From assembly GCA_026120185.1 (NCBI GenBank), contig JANUWF010001218.1, positions 3,100,001 through 3,164,000 on the forward strand: DNA of 64,000 nucleotides. Reading direction: 5' to 3'. The number at the start of each line of letters is the position of its first letter. Position 1 is the stretch's first letter. Below are positions 12,865 through 26,994 of this stretch, one piece after another. This DNA comes from Voacanga thouarsii. Lineage: Eukaryota > Streptophyta > Magnoliopsida > Gentianales > Apocynaceae. The notes under the pieces were generated by a model. That model did not search any database, was not told the DNA's origin, and worked only from the letters and a program-made list of their open reading frames with translations. The position numbers and the translations under genes were made by a program.

Positions 12865-12866
12865 TT
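12812..12866. repeat. AT / GA compound microsatellite
   Basis: A TA dinucleotide run is followed directly by a GA run. Simple sequence. Confidence 0.9.
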
Positions 12867-15800
12867 TCTTCTAGCTAGTTTTAAGCTGGTTGGGATGTTG
12901 ATTCTTATTAATTGCCATCTCAACGTTCTTGCCATCCCCAGTTTAAGCTGGTTTTTATTAATTGCTCTCATTCAAAAATATTTGTAATTTTTGTTTAAAA
13001 AAACACAAATTTTCTTTCAAATTGCCAAAAGAATTTATTAATTACACTGCATATTAGTTTAGTTAACTTTTCTTTTGTCGTTTAAAATAATAATGTATTT
13101 TATCGTATTCTTTCAATTTATTTATAATTACATATAAAATATTATTATTAAAATCTAGCTTTATTGGCAAAAAAGACTTGACTATTCTCTAAAAGATTCA
13201 TATTGTTTACATCTGTAATCATATTTTTTTCAAAACGAAAATTTTGTTTTTACTATACACTATATTTTCGAACATTTGTTATATTATATAATCTAACGAA
13301 AATTTCCAGATCTATCGTGGTTAGAGAATGTAAAATGATTTATTTATAGTACCTTTAACCGTGTATTGCAAAAGGTAAATAAAGTTAAACCATTATATTT
13401 TGTGAATAAATAGCAAAGAGTTACGTACTCTTAACTTTGTAATCTGATAGGAGGAATAATTAGTTATTCCAATGGTCTCATCTTAATTACAACTAATGAC
13501 CAGAGATGTCAATGTTTAAATTTTTATTGGCATAGGTTTGGTTACGTACTTTTATCTCCGTAATCATATTTTTTAATTTAAAAAAAAATATTTTGACTGT
13601 ACAGTAAATTTTAAAATTTTACTATTATAAAACTTTATTCCTATTAGAAAATTTTTTTAAATCTACTTTCATTAGGAAATACATAATAAAACAATAAATG
13701 AAAAATCAAAGATAATTTCTTATTTAAATAAAAATGAACATCAAAATTTATAAGTAAAATGCAACTAATTTGTATTTATAAAATTTAGACACTGAATTAC
13801 TAAATTGCGAATCGAGGAGTACACAACTCCCAAAATCCAAATTAACCCAATAATGTCATATTCCTTCGCTTCACATGCTTGTGGCAAAAATTGATAATTT
13901 AAATGATCACTTTTATCAAAAATTAATAATTCAAATTAAATATGGTTCCACATCACTAACATAAGGCACCTCACTAAATATGTAATGAATATTTAATGTA
14001 ATATTATTTCTAAATTATTTTTTGAATTATTTGAGATAGTTAGTATTGAAATTTTTATATTGATATTTCAAGTTTAAATTTTTCTTGAGACATAAGTTAT
14101 ATACGCACCTTCAAATAGTGACGGCGAGTTTCTTTTATTAAGAAAAAAAACTGTCAATATTTTAAGATATTATTTCTAAATTAGCCCACGGCTAAGATAG
14201 TTTTTGGAAAGAAAAATGCTTAGATAGGAGGGAAATTGCTCTGGCCACACATTTCCACTAGGTGATCTGTTTTTTTTTTATTATTATTAAATTAAAAAAA
14301 CATTTGGGTTGTAAACCGCCCCGCTTTTTCACACAAGGAAAAGTTGTACCTTTTAAGTATGTCATATATCAACAAGCTATATGGTAGAACTTTTAAATGT
14401 AAAAATTAGGTTACAAATAATTCTGTAATCTTTAAATTATTCAGAAATAAATTTTTTGTTACTATTAAACAATTCTCATCTACGTACAAATAATACCATT
14501 TCTTCAGTTAACCAACTATCAACTGTCATTTCTTTCAATCACATGGACACATTTTGTTTCTTTACATTTCTTATTAAAATATGTTATTATTCTATTTTTA
14601 TTTGTCTTCCTTTTCTTTATTTTCTTTTCTTCTCCACTGAATTGTCCCACTACAAATCGTTCCACTATAGACCAATGACAATGGCGTGTTGTCCACTCAG
14701 AGTCCAATCCAATGTCTCATTCAGAGTTTCAAAATTGATAATGGCCTGAGGATCCAAATTAACTACTTTGAAGTTTATTTTAGTACGAGAATTATTATTA
14801 GAGACGTAGATTTTAAATTTAATACTAAATTATATTTTATCTTTTCTCTTATTTCTTTTTGTTCTTTGTCTTTTCCTTTTTTTTTTTTTTTTTGCATGGT
14901 ACTTTTGTAACTTGGCAAGATTATTTTGAAATAAATAATAGGAGTCTTGTAAAAGAAAACTTTATGGAGTTTTTGTTAACTTGGTGGAGCATTGTTGGGA
15001 TAAAACAATTCCAATGACAATATCACTCTTAGCCCAAAGATTTTAACACTTGGAAAGGTACAATTGAGAATTTTGTAAAATGTAGGATATAATTGCAAAA
15101 GCGGCATAATCTGAAGGGTAAATTTGTGGTTAACCCTTGTCATTTTTAAATTTACCCTTCAAAACTTGGAATTGTAGCAATCATACCCCTATTTTTGTAA
15201 AACTCTTAATTTTACCCTCCAAAATTTTTTCTTAGTTTTAATCACGCCCCTTTCTTACTCTTCTAAAGGGAAGGGGTACGCTGACCACTAGTTGGGGACT
15301 TGGCTAAAAATATTCAAAAATATGAGCTCTGAGGGATAAGTTAAAATATTGCTATATTACTTTTAAATTTTAACTTATCTAAAAATAAAAATATTTATAA
15401 TTAAAAATAGAAATATTAAAGGCAAATTTTGGTTTGGTTTGGTTTTCTTCTATTCTTGTAATTTACAATTCTCTTTTTTTTAAATAATAATTTTTAACTA
15501 AAATATCACATAGGGATTATGGTATTCAAACCATAATTTATCTCTTTAGTCGCAAATCTTTAAAATATCATACTCGGAATTGTGGATAATCATCAAAATA
15601 CATGTGTGGTAAAGGTTTTACCCGTTAGCCAAAAAATACTTTAGAAGAAAGTGCGGCAAAAGAAGGGGAGAGGAAAAAAACGGAGAATGCATCCTATGGC
15701 AGATCTTGTTATAGATAAGTGAACCTAAATAAAAAATTTATTAAAACTAGAGTAATGAAACATTTGGTTATGCTTCATCCGTCCTAAAAAGGATGTCAAA

Positions 15801-17849
15801 AATTTTTATTTTTATTGTACCAAAATATTTATCAATTTTACAAATCAAAAACGCGTTTATTACGTATATTCTTAATTTACCTTTCCTCCAATTACTCATT
15901 AAATATGTATATTCCCAATCTAATTAATGGAAATTTATTTTTATTTAAGGATATAATAGTTTTTTTCTATTATAATTATATAGATTTTAACAATTTCTTA
16001 ATATGTGTATCATTTGTTAAATTAATATTCTTTTTAGAATGAAGAAAGTAGTTCAGAATTGAGAATGCAAGCTTGAGCTGACTACTTGCAATTTGTTTTA
16101 CCAGATTTTGTTGACTGAAGAACAGATCAATAAGAGAGAGCACATGCTCTTAACAAACCATTTGTGAAGAGGTGAAGCAAATTGTCAAAAAGATTCTGAA
16201 CAGCTTTCTCCATGCGTGTGGCCAGTATAAGAAAATCACTTCAATCTTCCTCTAAATTTAAAGTAGCATGCCTGCTACTTTTAATATCTTATTATTTATC
16301 TACAGGACCATAACAAAATCAAAAACCAAGAATTGAACATGCAAGATATATAAAAAGATATATTAAAGGACAATTTGTATGAAACGTAATTTAAACCAAA
16401 TTCAAAAGTCAAAACCTCTATCTTATATTTTAAAGTTTAAACGCCACACCTTGCTTGTTTCTCACATGCAGCACTAGCTACTTATCGTACTTCTTGAAGA
16501 CCTCCGTTATTGTCCTCATCGTATTGTACTACATCAACCCTCTATCATGGTAAAGACCAAAGTGCTGGTACTCGTGGCTTTTGGTTTTCTTGCACCATGC
16601 TGCCTTCTGGGAGATCCTTTAGGACCTTTACCATGTAATGCATATCCGACCACCAAAACTAATTAGCCACAGGATTCAGCAGCCGGTGCTCGAGTAACCG
16701 TCTTTCTTGATTACTCGGCACCAAGAAGCCGCCCACCCGTACGCAATGACACTCACTTGCCTCAGAATTGATAGATTCAGAAATTGCTGCAATTTCCTTG
16801 CGATGTTTTGCTGCTTCGTGGGTTTACAATTCTTTTTCTCCTATGGTGCATTGGCAGGTGTACCCTTTCTCTTCCCCCTTTTTGATCCATGTATCACGGA
16901 TATATTTTTCTCTTCTTTGAATTATGGCTTTGTTTATCTGCAGTGTTGTAATGTAGCTTTACACCTTTTCCTCCCTCCTTTGTGATCCTTGGTTTCTAGT
17001 TGTTTTAACCGTTGCAAGGATTGCCAATAATATTTTTTTTTTGTTTTTATTTGATGAAAGAAAAATATAATTCTTACATTGGTACAAGGGTTGAAATATA
17101 TTATTATTTGGAAAAAAGCAAACTTCTAGGATATTACCCAGATTCAAGATTCAGCTTTAGTCCCCTCCCTATCTTGAGGAAAAAGGGGGAAGAATTGCTC
17201 TGCTATTGCACCAAAAGCTACTAAAAAAGGTGGTGTTGGAAACATTGAAAGTTAGATCGACAAATTCTCAGCAGTTACATTGGACATTGATTTTTGGCGC
17301 CTGGAGAAGGCAGGGGAGGCAGGAGGGAAAGAAAAAGAGGGGGGGGGTGCGTGTGGGGCAGGGAAAGAAAAGTAGGACTAACAAGTCGATGAAAATTACA
17401 AATAAGTTGATGTCGGGGTTTCCTTTCTCTTCCTAACTGACAACCTACAAAATCATTAAAGCAAATAGATTTCGAATGGCAAATGCTTGGAGGCCTACTC
17501 AGTATTCATATTGTCTAACTGGAATATCTGTTGAGCTCCTACAAGTGATGAAGTACAACAATGGAGCAACCGTGCAGAACGAGTACACAGACCAACTACA
17601 AAATTCTGGCAAAAAATGCTTTTCAACAAATTTTCCAATGGGACAGCTTATTCTGGAGATGACCTGAAGCTAGAAACAAAAGGATGGCAAAAAAAAACAA
17701 ATGAATATTGTGAAAGGGCTAAAAGACATAGGCTTTGTGAAGTTTGAGTAGTGCTGCAAGAAAGATTTCGATATATTAAGGGAAAAAAAAAAAGAACAAA
17801 ACAAAACTTACCTGGTAGAAAGTTCGCGATGTATATACACATTCGCATC
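12867..17849. other. Intergenic region downstream of AAPT, no gene recognised
   Basis: AT-rich with many homopolymer runs. Around 15110-15260 there are repeated phrases of the type AAATTTACCCTTCAAA, possibly a degraded MITE. The part just below 17850 must hold the AAPT 3' UTR on the minus strand. The open frame at 16707-16985 has no recognisable domain, and I do not call it a gene. Confidence 0.5.
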
Positions 17850-20800
17850 TCAAGCTTCTTTTCGTGTTATCCTGAATTCAATGGTCAAATAAAATCAGAA
17901 ATCAACCGTTTGTGTTTAAAATGGCAAGTTACTAAGCAGCAAATTCAGGTTCCAAGTTATTCATAAGCTCAATTTAGATTCATAATATCATTTGACAAGA
18001 AAACATAGAGGAAACAATATAACTGGACAAAATTCCTACTTTCTGATATGCAAGAATTTTTGAAAAACTAGCAACCAACTAAGGCAAATATTCCAACTAA
18101 CCAATTATTAGTGATAACAAATAAAATTTTTTTGGGCAAGTAAAAATTAAATATTGTGTGTCACTTTCAGTAACACTACGAAAACAAGAAACAGCTAGTA
18201 TCCACAGGTACTTTTTCTGCAATAAAATGGTAAAATTCCAAACCTCCACACTGGAAGACCAGTAATAACATCTAAATAGCATTTAACAGAAAGGAAACTC
18301 AAATTGAAACCTCCTTGCAGCAAATTTAAAGTCCTAGTGAGGAAATTTCCTCCATCCTTTTAACTCATTTGTTTTTCTGGGGGAGGTGGTTAAGTGAAGG
18401 GGTTGACATGTCAGCCAAAGATCACAATGAATATCTACATGTAACAAGAAAAAATTTTCTCACCTGAAACAATAGATACCCAAAGCCGTCGTGATCTCAT
18501 GAATGACTGATGTAGCAAAATAGAGATACAGAGCCGCTGAGCACAATGAAAAAGGAACCATCAATCAGCTATATAGCAATATAATTCGTGCCAATTAACA
18601 TTTCACAAATGTTCATTTACTAGTCATGGAAAAAGATAACTTCATTGGGAACACAGAATACAGAAGACACTCAACAATCTTCAAGAAGCATGTAATTGGC
18701 ATTGATTTATAGAAGGGATAACTAATCATAAATTGCATTTACACAGAATTCAGGCTAGATCAAGACATGATGAAAATTTTTATCAGTTTATTTAAAAGAG
18801 GCATAGAAGCTTCTAGTAGTAAACTTGCATCAAAACCAATGAAAGTATAAGAAATACCTGTGTATCCACAGTAACCAAGAACAATCCAGAACTCGTCTAC
18901 CAAAGGAATACTGCACAAAAGAAGTATATCATGAGTGCATGGAAATAGAGTAATTAGGTAGGGGACAGAATAGTAAAAATGCAGGATATTTCGACAACTC
19001 TGCTCTAAAATGTAAAAGTTCCACTAACTCTATTTGAAAAGGTACAAGATGTTGACATTCTCAAGTCATGCAAAAATAACACATACCCTTCATTCAGTCT
19101 GGCAGTGAGAGCATTTGCAAGGGCAAAAGGCAAATACAACAAGGACTGCACCAAAAAATGAAAACAAAATTAGAAGCACAGAAGGATATAACCACTGGAT
19201 CACAGGATTCTACCAAATGCTTCACAATAAAATCAGATCACTCGTATCAAAGTTAATACTCATCAAGAAGAATAATAATTTCAGATTTGTCTTTGCTAAA
19301 GAATCAAAACTAGGCTTCTTTCCAGCAGAAAGATTATTTCAATTACAATATTCGCAGAGAAAGAATCATAATAAGCGCAGAGAAGGGACAGTTTTGACAA
19401 TCATGGAATCAACTTGATCCTCAGATTACAAGTTCATAATTCTAGCACATTCCCATGGGTGAAACAGGAGTACTAATTCTCTTATTCCATTTAGTAAAAG
19501 GAACTTGAACTAAGAAAGAGGCTCTATAGAAGCTAAACAAGTCTATCCTGAGCAATTGCAAAAATTTGGTTCCTGGAGAGTTCTAGTATAGTAGAGGCTA
19601 TTAAGCGTCATGCCTAAAGAATCCATAGAAGTGCACCAGCCACTGGATATATCAAATCTATCACAACAGTAGATATGTTTCATATCCACAAGCATTGCAC
19701 GATCATAATGAAGAAGTTAATATACCTTAGACCAAATTATTACTGCAAAATATAGCTTTAAGCACAAGTTACCCAATAGTAAACACAAAGCATGAATCCA
19801 ATCAAAGCTTTACATGTATAGAAGATCAAGTAGAAACAGAATGCTTGTGTTAAATGCATGGCCTGATACAAGCTTGATGCATGAGTCCACCAGAAAGAAT
19901 TGACATACCATGCACATGCTAGTTTTCAAGCCCTTTGGTTCATCACATAAGTGAGCCAGAATCATCCTTCCCTGCAAAACAGGACTTGAGTTCAGAAGCA
20001 ATGCAAATTGCCTCAAGATTGAACAGTAGAATATCTCCATAATTGTTGGACATCTTGTACAAATTTTTGCCACTTATAACCAACTACTTAAGCTCTAAAT
20101 TTATTTTTTTTAAAGATTTACATCTTCCGTACTTATTTCATCCAAAAGTGTTCAAATTTTTTGGACACTCCCAATCAAAGAAAATATTTTGTTCTAAGAA
20201 TTACGAAGTTCAAATTTGCAGACTAGTGGGTTAAGCCTTTGGATGCTGCTAAGACGGATTGGATATGCTACTTAAATAGCAAACATCTTATAGATCCTAA
20301 AAGTAGCACAAGGAAAAAGGAATTATTCAAATAGCAAAAAGCTGGCTATCGTAATAATTTACAACAGTTTCCAACTCAAGTGCCTTGACATAATTAAAGA
20401 CAGAAACTGGGTTCAAAGGAGCCATGACCTTACCACAAGAAATCCAAATGCAAGCCCAGTACCCACTACAATCAGTGGTGGATATGTTCCCATTAAATCA
20501 ATTGGAGACAGGTAATCCCTGGATCAGAAATTAAGTCAATAATAAGACGTGAAGAAACAAAAAACAAAGCACAAAACAAATTCAACAGAGAGACAAACCA
20601 TGCAAGAACTCCACCCAACAGCAAAGCAAAAGGGTAAAGCTGTCACCATGTGAAATCGAAACAATTTAGCAATGTAGGAAAATGATAAAAAGCTTCCTTT
20701 TTTTTTTCATGTAGAAGAACATGGATTACCATTGCCAAAGCCAATAGCATGCTGCCTTTTCTTGCTTGAACCACATTATAAACATTGTAAATGCTGCACA

Positions 20801-23800
20801 CAAGCATAACAAACTTGAGGCATAGGACGGCTGGTAAATAAACCAAATGCAAGGAATTGCCATTTTCATCCATGCAATAAACTGAAACATGAACAGATTA
20901 AAACTGCTGACAACTGAACTGATCCCACAAAATACAAATAGTTAAGCAAAAACCGTAAGATATCAGCTCAGAAGCACAGTTCATGCTGCATATGCCTATT
21001 GACAATGGGAGTGGTCCTCAAGATATGACCATCAGAACAATAATAAACGAAAAACCCTGCTTGACATCTCTAGAATCACATATTTAATACACAAATGAAT
21101 TGATATGGATTCAAGAGATTCATAAGTATTGTAAGAAATTCTTCATAGGTAAGTTAGGAAAGGGTTATATGACAATGGCTTACTTGAATGCCAGTGTTGG
21201 TATAACAGCAAAGACTATCATTAGGAATATCACAGCACCATATGTTGGAATTTCTGCGCAAGAGCAAATATCACACAAAATCACTTCCCAAAAGACTGCA
21301 GAAAAGAAATCAATTACCAATATAGGAAGGTTTCCTGATGACGCATAAACCAGCATGACGCAAGTTGAAAGGGTAAACACTAAACATAGAACAGTTTATT
21401 CACCAAAAAACAGAAGAACGAAAAGTATTAGAGAATGACAACTAATAATAACAAAGGAAACTGAATAATCAGCCTAGTTATGAATTGTCAAAAGGGATAT
21501 TAGCAAGCAGGGCAGCAGTTTGTTCAGTTCTCATCTACTCAAAAAAGTGAGGCACTGTGCAGTATTTCGACTGCTTGAATATTGATATGTAAACAACAAA
21601 CTTAGCTTTTATCATACTCGGTTATCAATAAGAATGAATCATTTGAGCACTTTTTTACAAGAGAGCATGGCCACCTATTTCCTACAATGTTTAACCAGTT
21701 CAAATATGTTGTGGGTGTTTCAAAATATATAACCATAAGGGATGCAAAGTAATGAGCTAACGAAGAATACCACAATTCAGAGTCAACATTAACAATTAGC
21801 ATATAGCAGCTGAACACGAAGTAAGATAGGTAATGAAGACATGTTAATATAGTATGTTTGCAATTATCAAATCCCAAAAGTTTTTGTTCAGCCGAGCCTC
21901 ACCACTAATGAACGGAACCCAACTAAACATCGGAATAGATTTTCCAAACTGTTGAGCCCACCACTCAGCACCTGAAAGGAATGGATCATGAAATTAATAG
22001 CATAGCAATCCAGATGCATATTTCTGCATGACAAGGAATGGATCAAGTATTTGTGTAAATACAAGGGGAGAAACGCAAACACATACCAACTATAGCCGTA
22101 AAGAAATGCATTACATATATCAACAAGAGACCCTCTGTAGGCCCATTTATTGCTGGAAGTATTAGAGTATTGGTGAAGAAGCTGCACATGGAAACAATAA
22201 AATGACCACCGCATAAAAATTTCAACATCAGTGTCAGCCAAATTAAGTGAAGAGAAAACAGGGAACATTCCAAAGGGCAAGTATAGAAAGACAGCAATAG
22301 ATTTGCTCGTACAAAAATCCAATTGCTCTGCATCTCTATATAATATTACTAGAACATGGACATGTTCCCCAATAGCTCTATCTAAAGAATAACAAACTTC
22401 TGTTCCACACCCTTAATACACTCTGTAATTCAAGAAAGTGTTAAAAAAAAAAAGGGCAAACCCCAGTGCATAAGCACTACCCGCCTCACAGGGGTAGGGG
22501 GAGGGAACAACAAAATGTACACAGCCTTCCCCTTGCATTTTTGCAAAGAGGCTGTTTCCGCGGTTTGAACCCGTGACCTATAGGTCACCAAAGGAGCAAC
22601 TTACCGTTGCGCCAAGGCTCGACTTCAATTCAAGAAAGTATAACATTCAAAAATTAAAATTGCATCTTCTTGGTCATGTCCTATTAAGAAAATACATATT
22701 ACTAAACTTATGGCAAACAAAATACACAACCACGTTTAAATTGAAAACTTGCTGCCGATTGCATATGCTATCTCAGGGAAACCAAAGAGAACCAATACAA
22801 GCTCTCTCAGGCTAACATCCAGGAAAGCCCAAATATCCCTGTGATGCTCCTAGACATAGGCTAAAAAGCAAAATGAAGCAGAAAAAGAAGATCAGTACGC
22901 TATAACCTACGAGCAGTGACTGATGAAGGGCTATTATATTAGGTACTTACTGTTCCCATGTGGCACAGTAGAAAGGAACAGCTGATATAAGCCAGAACCA
23001 GAATGTAGCCGGTCCACACATAGCAGTACTCCCGAAGGCCACAGCTTCAAACTGATAAATAATCAAGATGAACCCTCAAGCCCTTGCAATCAGAGAAACA
23101 AATAAAAATAACCAGAAAATGGTGGAACATACTGCACAGGCAAGGGCATCACAACCTGCAATCATTGTGGAAGCAAAAGAACGTATTTAATTAAAAGTCA
23201 TCACTTAAAAAGTAAATGCAGGAAAAAAAATTTTAAAAAGGAAAGTTAAAAGACATCAAGAACATATTTACATGTGTGTGTGAGAGAGAGAGAGAGAGAG
23301 AAAGAGGGGTGGATCACCGTGATCAAAAAGCTCCCCCAACGGACTAGAGGAGTTTGTTCGTCTTGCTTGCTTTCCATCAACAGCATCAAAAGTCTATCAT
23401 GAAATTTATACGGTCAGAAGCAAAAATACATGGTTTATGCCTATGAACTACACAAATCTCACTCTAATAAGTTATTCAATTTCGCCTTTTGTTTAGAGTG
23501 AATTTCGGATTGTTGAAGATGAAAACAAAGATAGGTTTCTCCCAAATCAAAATCTGCCTATATGGTGACAACATAACAAAACTTACGTATAATGCCAGGT
23601 CAATATCCCAAGTTGCATTACTCTACATAAACTCCACCAAGTGAAGTCAGTGACAAGACGAATTATGATCAAACAATCAAGTTGATCCAAGATCTAATTT
23701 TAGAGCCAGATAGTCAGGAAGAGCTTAAATTTTCCTGGCAACATACACCAGGAAAACAAGTAACAAAAATAATCCCTGAACTAGAAAATTCTTATTTGCA

Positions 23801-25710
23801 AAAGTGGAGAGCATTAGAAAAGGGGTAGCTAAGGATGCAGCACACTGCACAAATACAACAAACTCCTTTAAAAACTTGTAGGATCATTACAAAACTCAAC
23901 TAAAACAACAAAACATCAGAAAGCACATCATGCTCCTTCACAAACTTGTTGTTTCCAGCAACTTAAGATGACTGGCAGTATACCCTACCATCCAAAACCT
24001 TTATTGGTTTCAAACACAAGACACAGTATTTCTGAAAGCAAAGCTTCCATAAGCAAAACCAAGGAAATTTAATAGGAACAGACATGTATATTGAGCTAGA
24101 TAGATGCCAGACAATCAGCACAAGGAATCATATGTATGGATTAAATGCAGCAAACTCACTGTATAGGAAAGCTAGGCACACCTGGTATAAGAATAGAAGT
24201 ATTCCATGTGCAAAGTGCACCCATCTAGGCGGAGGTGTATTCAGTTGAGGTGAGTATACCTGAGAAAAACGGAGATAAAGGAAGAAAAGATCAGATCCTC
24301 GTAAAACTATACCCACAAGAGGATTTGCCAACAACAGGAAAAAAAATGTGAATCTCACTTGACATGGAATTTTCTGTAGTCTATACGAAATTAATATTTC
24401 TAATATTTTATCACAAATTCTTTATTGTATAATCTCCCTTGAATTCAAGGATGTACTTGTTTTAAGATAAAAATGAAGTCAAGAATATATTTTGCCCAGA
24501 CCAAAAACATTAAGCAATGGGAGGAAAATAAGGCAGGTTCTTTAAATCTTATGATAGATCAACAACACAAATGGAGCTGAGGAAAGTAACACTCAATTCA
24601 GTAAATGTCAACTATTGCAAGAGTACAACTATGTTGAAAGGTGCACAAGATAGCATATGAAAAGAATTGTAACCAGAGAGAGAAGAAATAACCAGCAATC
24701 ATGAATATACATGCATATATACATGATAGACACACAGAGATAGAGTGAGAGAAAGAGCCAACTTACATATCCAAGCAAAGCAGATGTGACCAAAAACATG
24801 AACCCAGTAAGTGTAATCTGAGGAAAAAGTGCAGAATGCAATAGCCTCAGCCTCAATACACAAGCAAGACAAAAATATTCAAAAAATAACTTTACATTCA
24901 AGACAAAATAACCAAGAACTTAAGGGATGCTCACCATATTGGGTCTGCAGAAGCAACCAGATCATGGACACAAAAATAAGCACATTAGTGACAGTCAAAA
25001 TAGCAGGGAAGTATATAATACTACAGAAAAGCATGTTTACATAAATAGCTAAATAAGAATAGATCCCTAAGTATAATAGTTGTCCCAATTCTCTATAGTT
25101 AGATGCCTAACCATTGGATTACTCTCAATCTACAGAATTTGAAATAACACATTTCCCAAATAAAATAGCTTCAAATGCAAAAGTTCAAATCTTCAACCTA
25201 TTTACAAGCCCACTTGAACAAACAAAAAGGAAAAAAAGCATAGACTCCAATGCATCCACACATGCAGCATATCTAAGCCAATACATAATAAGCCAAAAGC
25301 TAACCAACAAATATTCTAGCTTCTTGCGAAGATAAGCAACACTAGAAGAACAAGATCAAGCAATAAGCAATCAACTTTCTATTCAGATTTTTAAGCACCA
25401 GATCAGTGCAATTGATTTACTGCAAAATCCCATAAATATTAAAATTTCACCCAAAAAAAAAAGATCATTGAATCTGCAAATAAACTTCAGAGTTCAGACC
25501 ACCACCAAAAAATAAATAAATAAATAAAGGGTCGCAATATGTAAATGAACGAAAAGATAAGGAGAAAACTTACGGCATCCAAAGAGGGAAAAAATTAACA
25601 CAGCGACTCCAAAAGGGCTGCAATACATATTTTGCAACATAAGAGTGATCTACTCCGCTGTACTTGTATCTATGCAGCGTCATCACTCCATGTTGCCCAA
25701 TATAACCCAT
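17850..25710 (-). CDS. AAPT1: Aminoalcoholphosphotransferase (CDP-choline/ethanolamine:DAG phosphotransferase)
   Basis: This enzyme transfers phosphocholine or phosphoethanolamine from CDP-aminoalcohol to diacylglycerol in the endoplasmic reticulum, the last step of Kennedy-pathway phospholipid synthesis. Eighteen coding exons with GT-AG borders join in frame to 389 residues plus stop: 25574-25710, 24935-24944, 24767-24817, 24182-24259, 23318-23393, 23133-23155, 22951-23051, 22087-22181, 21903-21971, 21184-21253, 20730-20793, 20599-20639, 20434-20518, 19909-19971, 19087-19145, 18858-18910, 18464-18536, 17850-17871. The protein starts MGYIGQHGV and ends RITRKEA, as plant AAPTs do. The CDP-alcohol phosphotransferase motif is complete: D95, D98, G99, A102, R103, G112, D116, D120. 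Multiple hydrophobic segments fit an integral membrane protein. Length equals that of Arabidopsis AAPT1. No frameshift or stop was found, so it is probably functional. AAPT1 versus AAPT2 orthology cannot be settled here. Confidence 0.95.
22440..22626 (-). mobile_element. tRNA-derived SINE in AAPT intron 7
   Basis: Read on the minus strand, it begins near GCCTTGGCGCAACGGTAAG (A-box region), then has GGTTCAAACCG (B box), an AGGCTGTGTACATT middle part, and ends in a T run. Perfect 13-bp direct repeats AATTCAAGAAAGT flank it at 22427-22439 and 22627-22639. Length about 187 bp. It belongs to a widespread plant SINE type with this head, and it lies in the same orientation as the gene, between exons 7 and 8. 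Confidence 0.9.
23277..23305. repeat. GA microsatellite in AAPT intron 5
   Basis: A GT/GA dinucleotide run immediately downstream of exon 5 in the gene's direction. It lies 13 bp or so inside the intron. Confidence 0.85.
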
Positions 25711-26130
25711 TCTTCCTCTCCCAGTTTCCTCTTTGTATACAATATCGATTCAAAACCTGCCAAATTCAAGAAAACAACTAAAGAAAATGATTATTTAAAG
25801 AGTGAAACAAGAAGAAGATGGATTTGTAGATTCAAATACAACAAATCTAGAAAATAATTGCAGATTTCATACACATGCAAGAGAGTCCCACGCGATTGTT
25901 TTCCCAATGTAAAATTGAAAAAAACGGAAAGGGATTGATCAAAGTTTAACCTTTTTCAACGAAGATAAAAAGGTTTGTGGGAGCTATGGAGGAATAAATG
26001 CGCGTAAAAATTAAACACAGAAAAGCAAAGAGAGCGGCCAGCGTGTTAAAACAATGCCGAATTTTTCTCTCCCGCCCGGAACCCAGGAATAAATGGGGAT
26101 TCTCTATATTTTATGGGCGCAGACCATCTT
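25711..26130 (-). promoter_or_regulatory. AAPT 5' UTR with probable UTR intron, and core promoter
   Basis: Upstream of the ATG at 25710 the minus strand shows a good acceptor (TTTGGCAG) ending at 25757, so a leader intron is likely. A possible donor GAAAAAG|GTTAAAC lies near 25945. A TATA-like ATAAAATATAGAG sits at about 26102-26114, roughly at promoter distance from a leader start near 26070. The exact transcription start is not visible. Confidence 0.45.
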
Positions 26131-26339
26131 GCCTGAGAAATGTACAAAGACAAATGTACCCTCAATGACGTCCTCTCGGTTTCCTTTCCTTTTTCATTTT
26201 TTTTTTTTTTTTTTTGGAGGAGCTAATTCTTCGCTGTTACTGCACGCTTTTGATGAGTGCCCTTACAATTTTGCCCTTAAGATGCCAGGCAGAGCAGCCT
26301 ACCTGTCTCGATCGTTGACTGCTACCAGGGCTTAACCAC

Positions 26340-26986
26340 AACAAGTGTTTTGTTAAATACTCGTTCTGTTGTTCTCCTTCCTCCTCTCCACTTTCCCCTA
26401 CTGAAACCCTAGGTAAACAACAAGTTACGCCACCGAAAAAATGTCGCGGCAGATGATGCCGCTGAATTCAATTAGTACGACGCCACCACTGCCACCAATA
26501 TCCGGTGGGAAGTAATAGAAAATAGAAAGAGCTTCATACTCATTCTATACTCGATCAATTTTCGATTGTGAAAAATAGCCGCAATAATATCATAAAATAA
26601 AGTTCGGATTTTCTAATATACTTTTTATAATATTCTCTATTATACTATTAAAAACGTAACATGCATTTACTAATTTAATAGATATTATCCAATTTTTATA
26701 TAATCTTTAATAAATATCTAATACGCGTACCTACTAATTTACAGAATTAAGTAAATATTTATTAAATCAATTTACGTTTTTAGTAATATATTAGAGAATG
26801 TTGCAGGAAAAATGTACTAGAAGATTCAGAACTCATGGTATAATCCAAAAAGAAAAAATAAAAAAAAATTCAAATGAAAATATCGGTGTTGAAATCTAAC
26901 TCCTCTAACAAGCCGGCAGGCATCAGGTACTTCGCACAACGCCAGTCATGGAGGAAGAGGGCCAACAACAATGGCTCATCTTCGCC
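26340..26986. other. Intergenic, no gene recognised
   Basis: Between the AAPT promoter and the hAT-like element. There are two partly complementary AT-rich stretches around 26600-26800 (for example ATATTCTCTATTATAC near 26628 and TATTAGAGAATG near 26786), a possible decayed inverted-repeat element. No coding sequence seen. Confidence 0.4.
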
Positions 26987-26994
26987 GTCAACTA

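Noticed and set aside
21888..22333. Long minus-strand frames of 144 and 96 residues
   Set aside because: They are run-ons of AAPT exons 8 and 9 into introns, partly in wrong frames.
22540..22626. Functional tRNA gene on the minus strand
   Set aside because: The Pol III boxes belong to a SINE with a long non-tRNA body, a T-run tail and a 13-bp target duplication.
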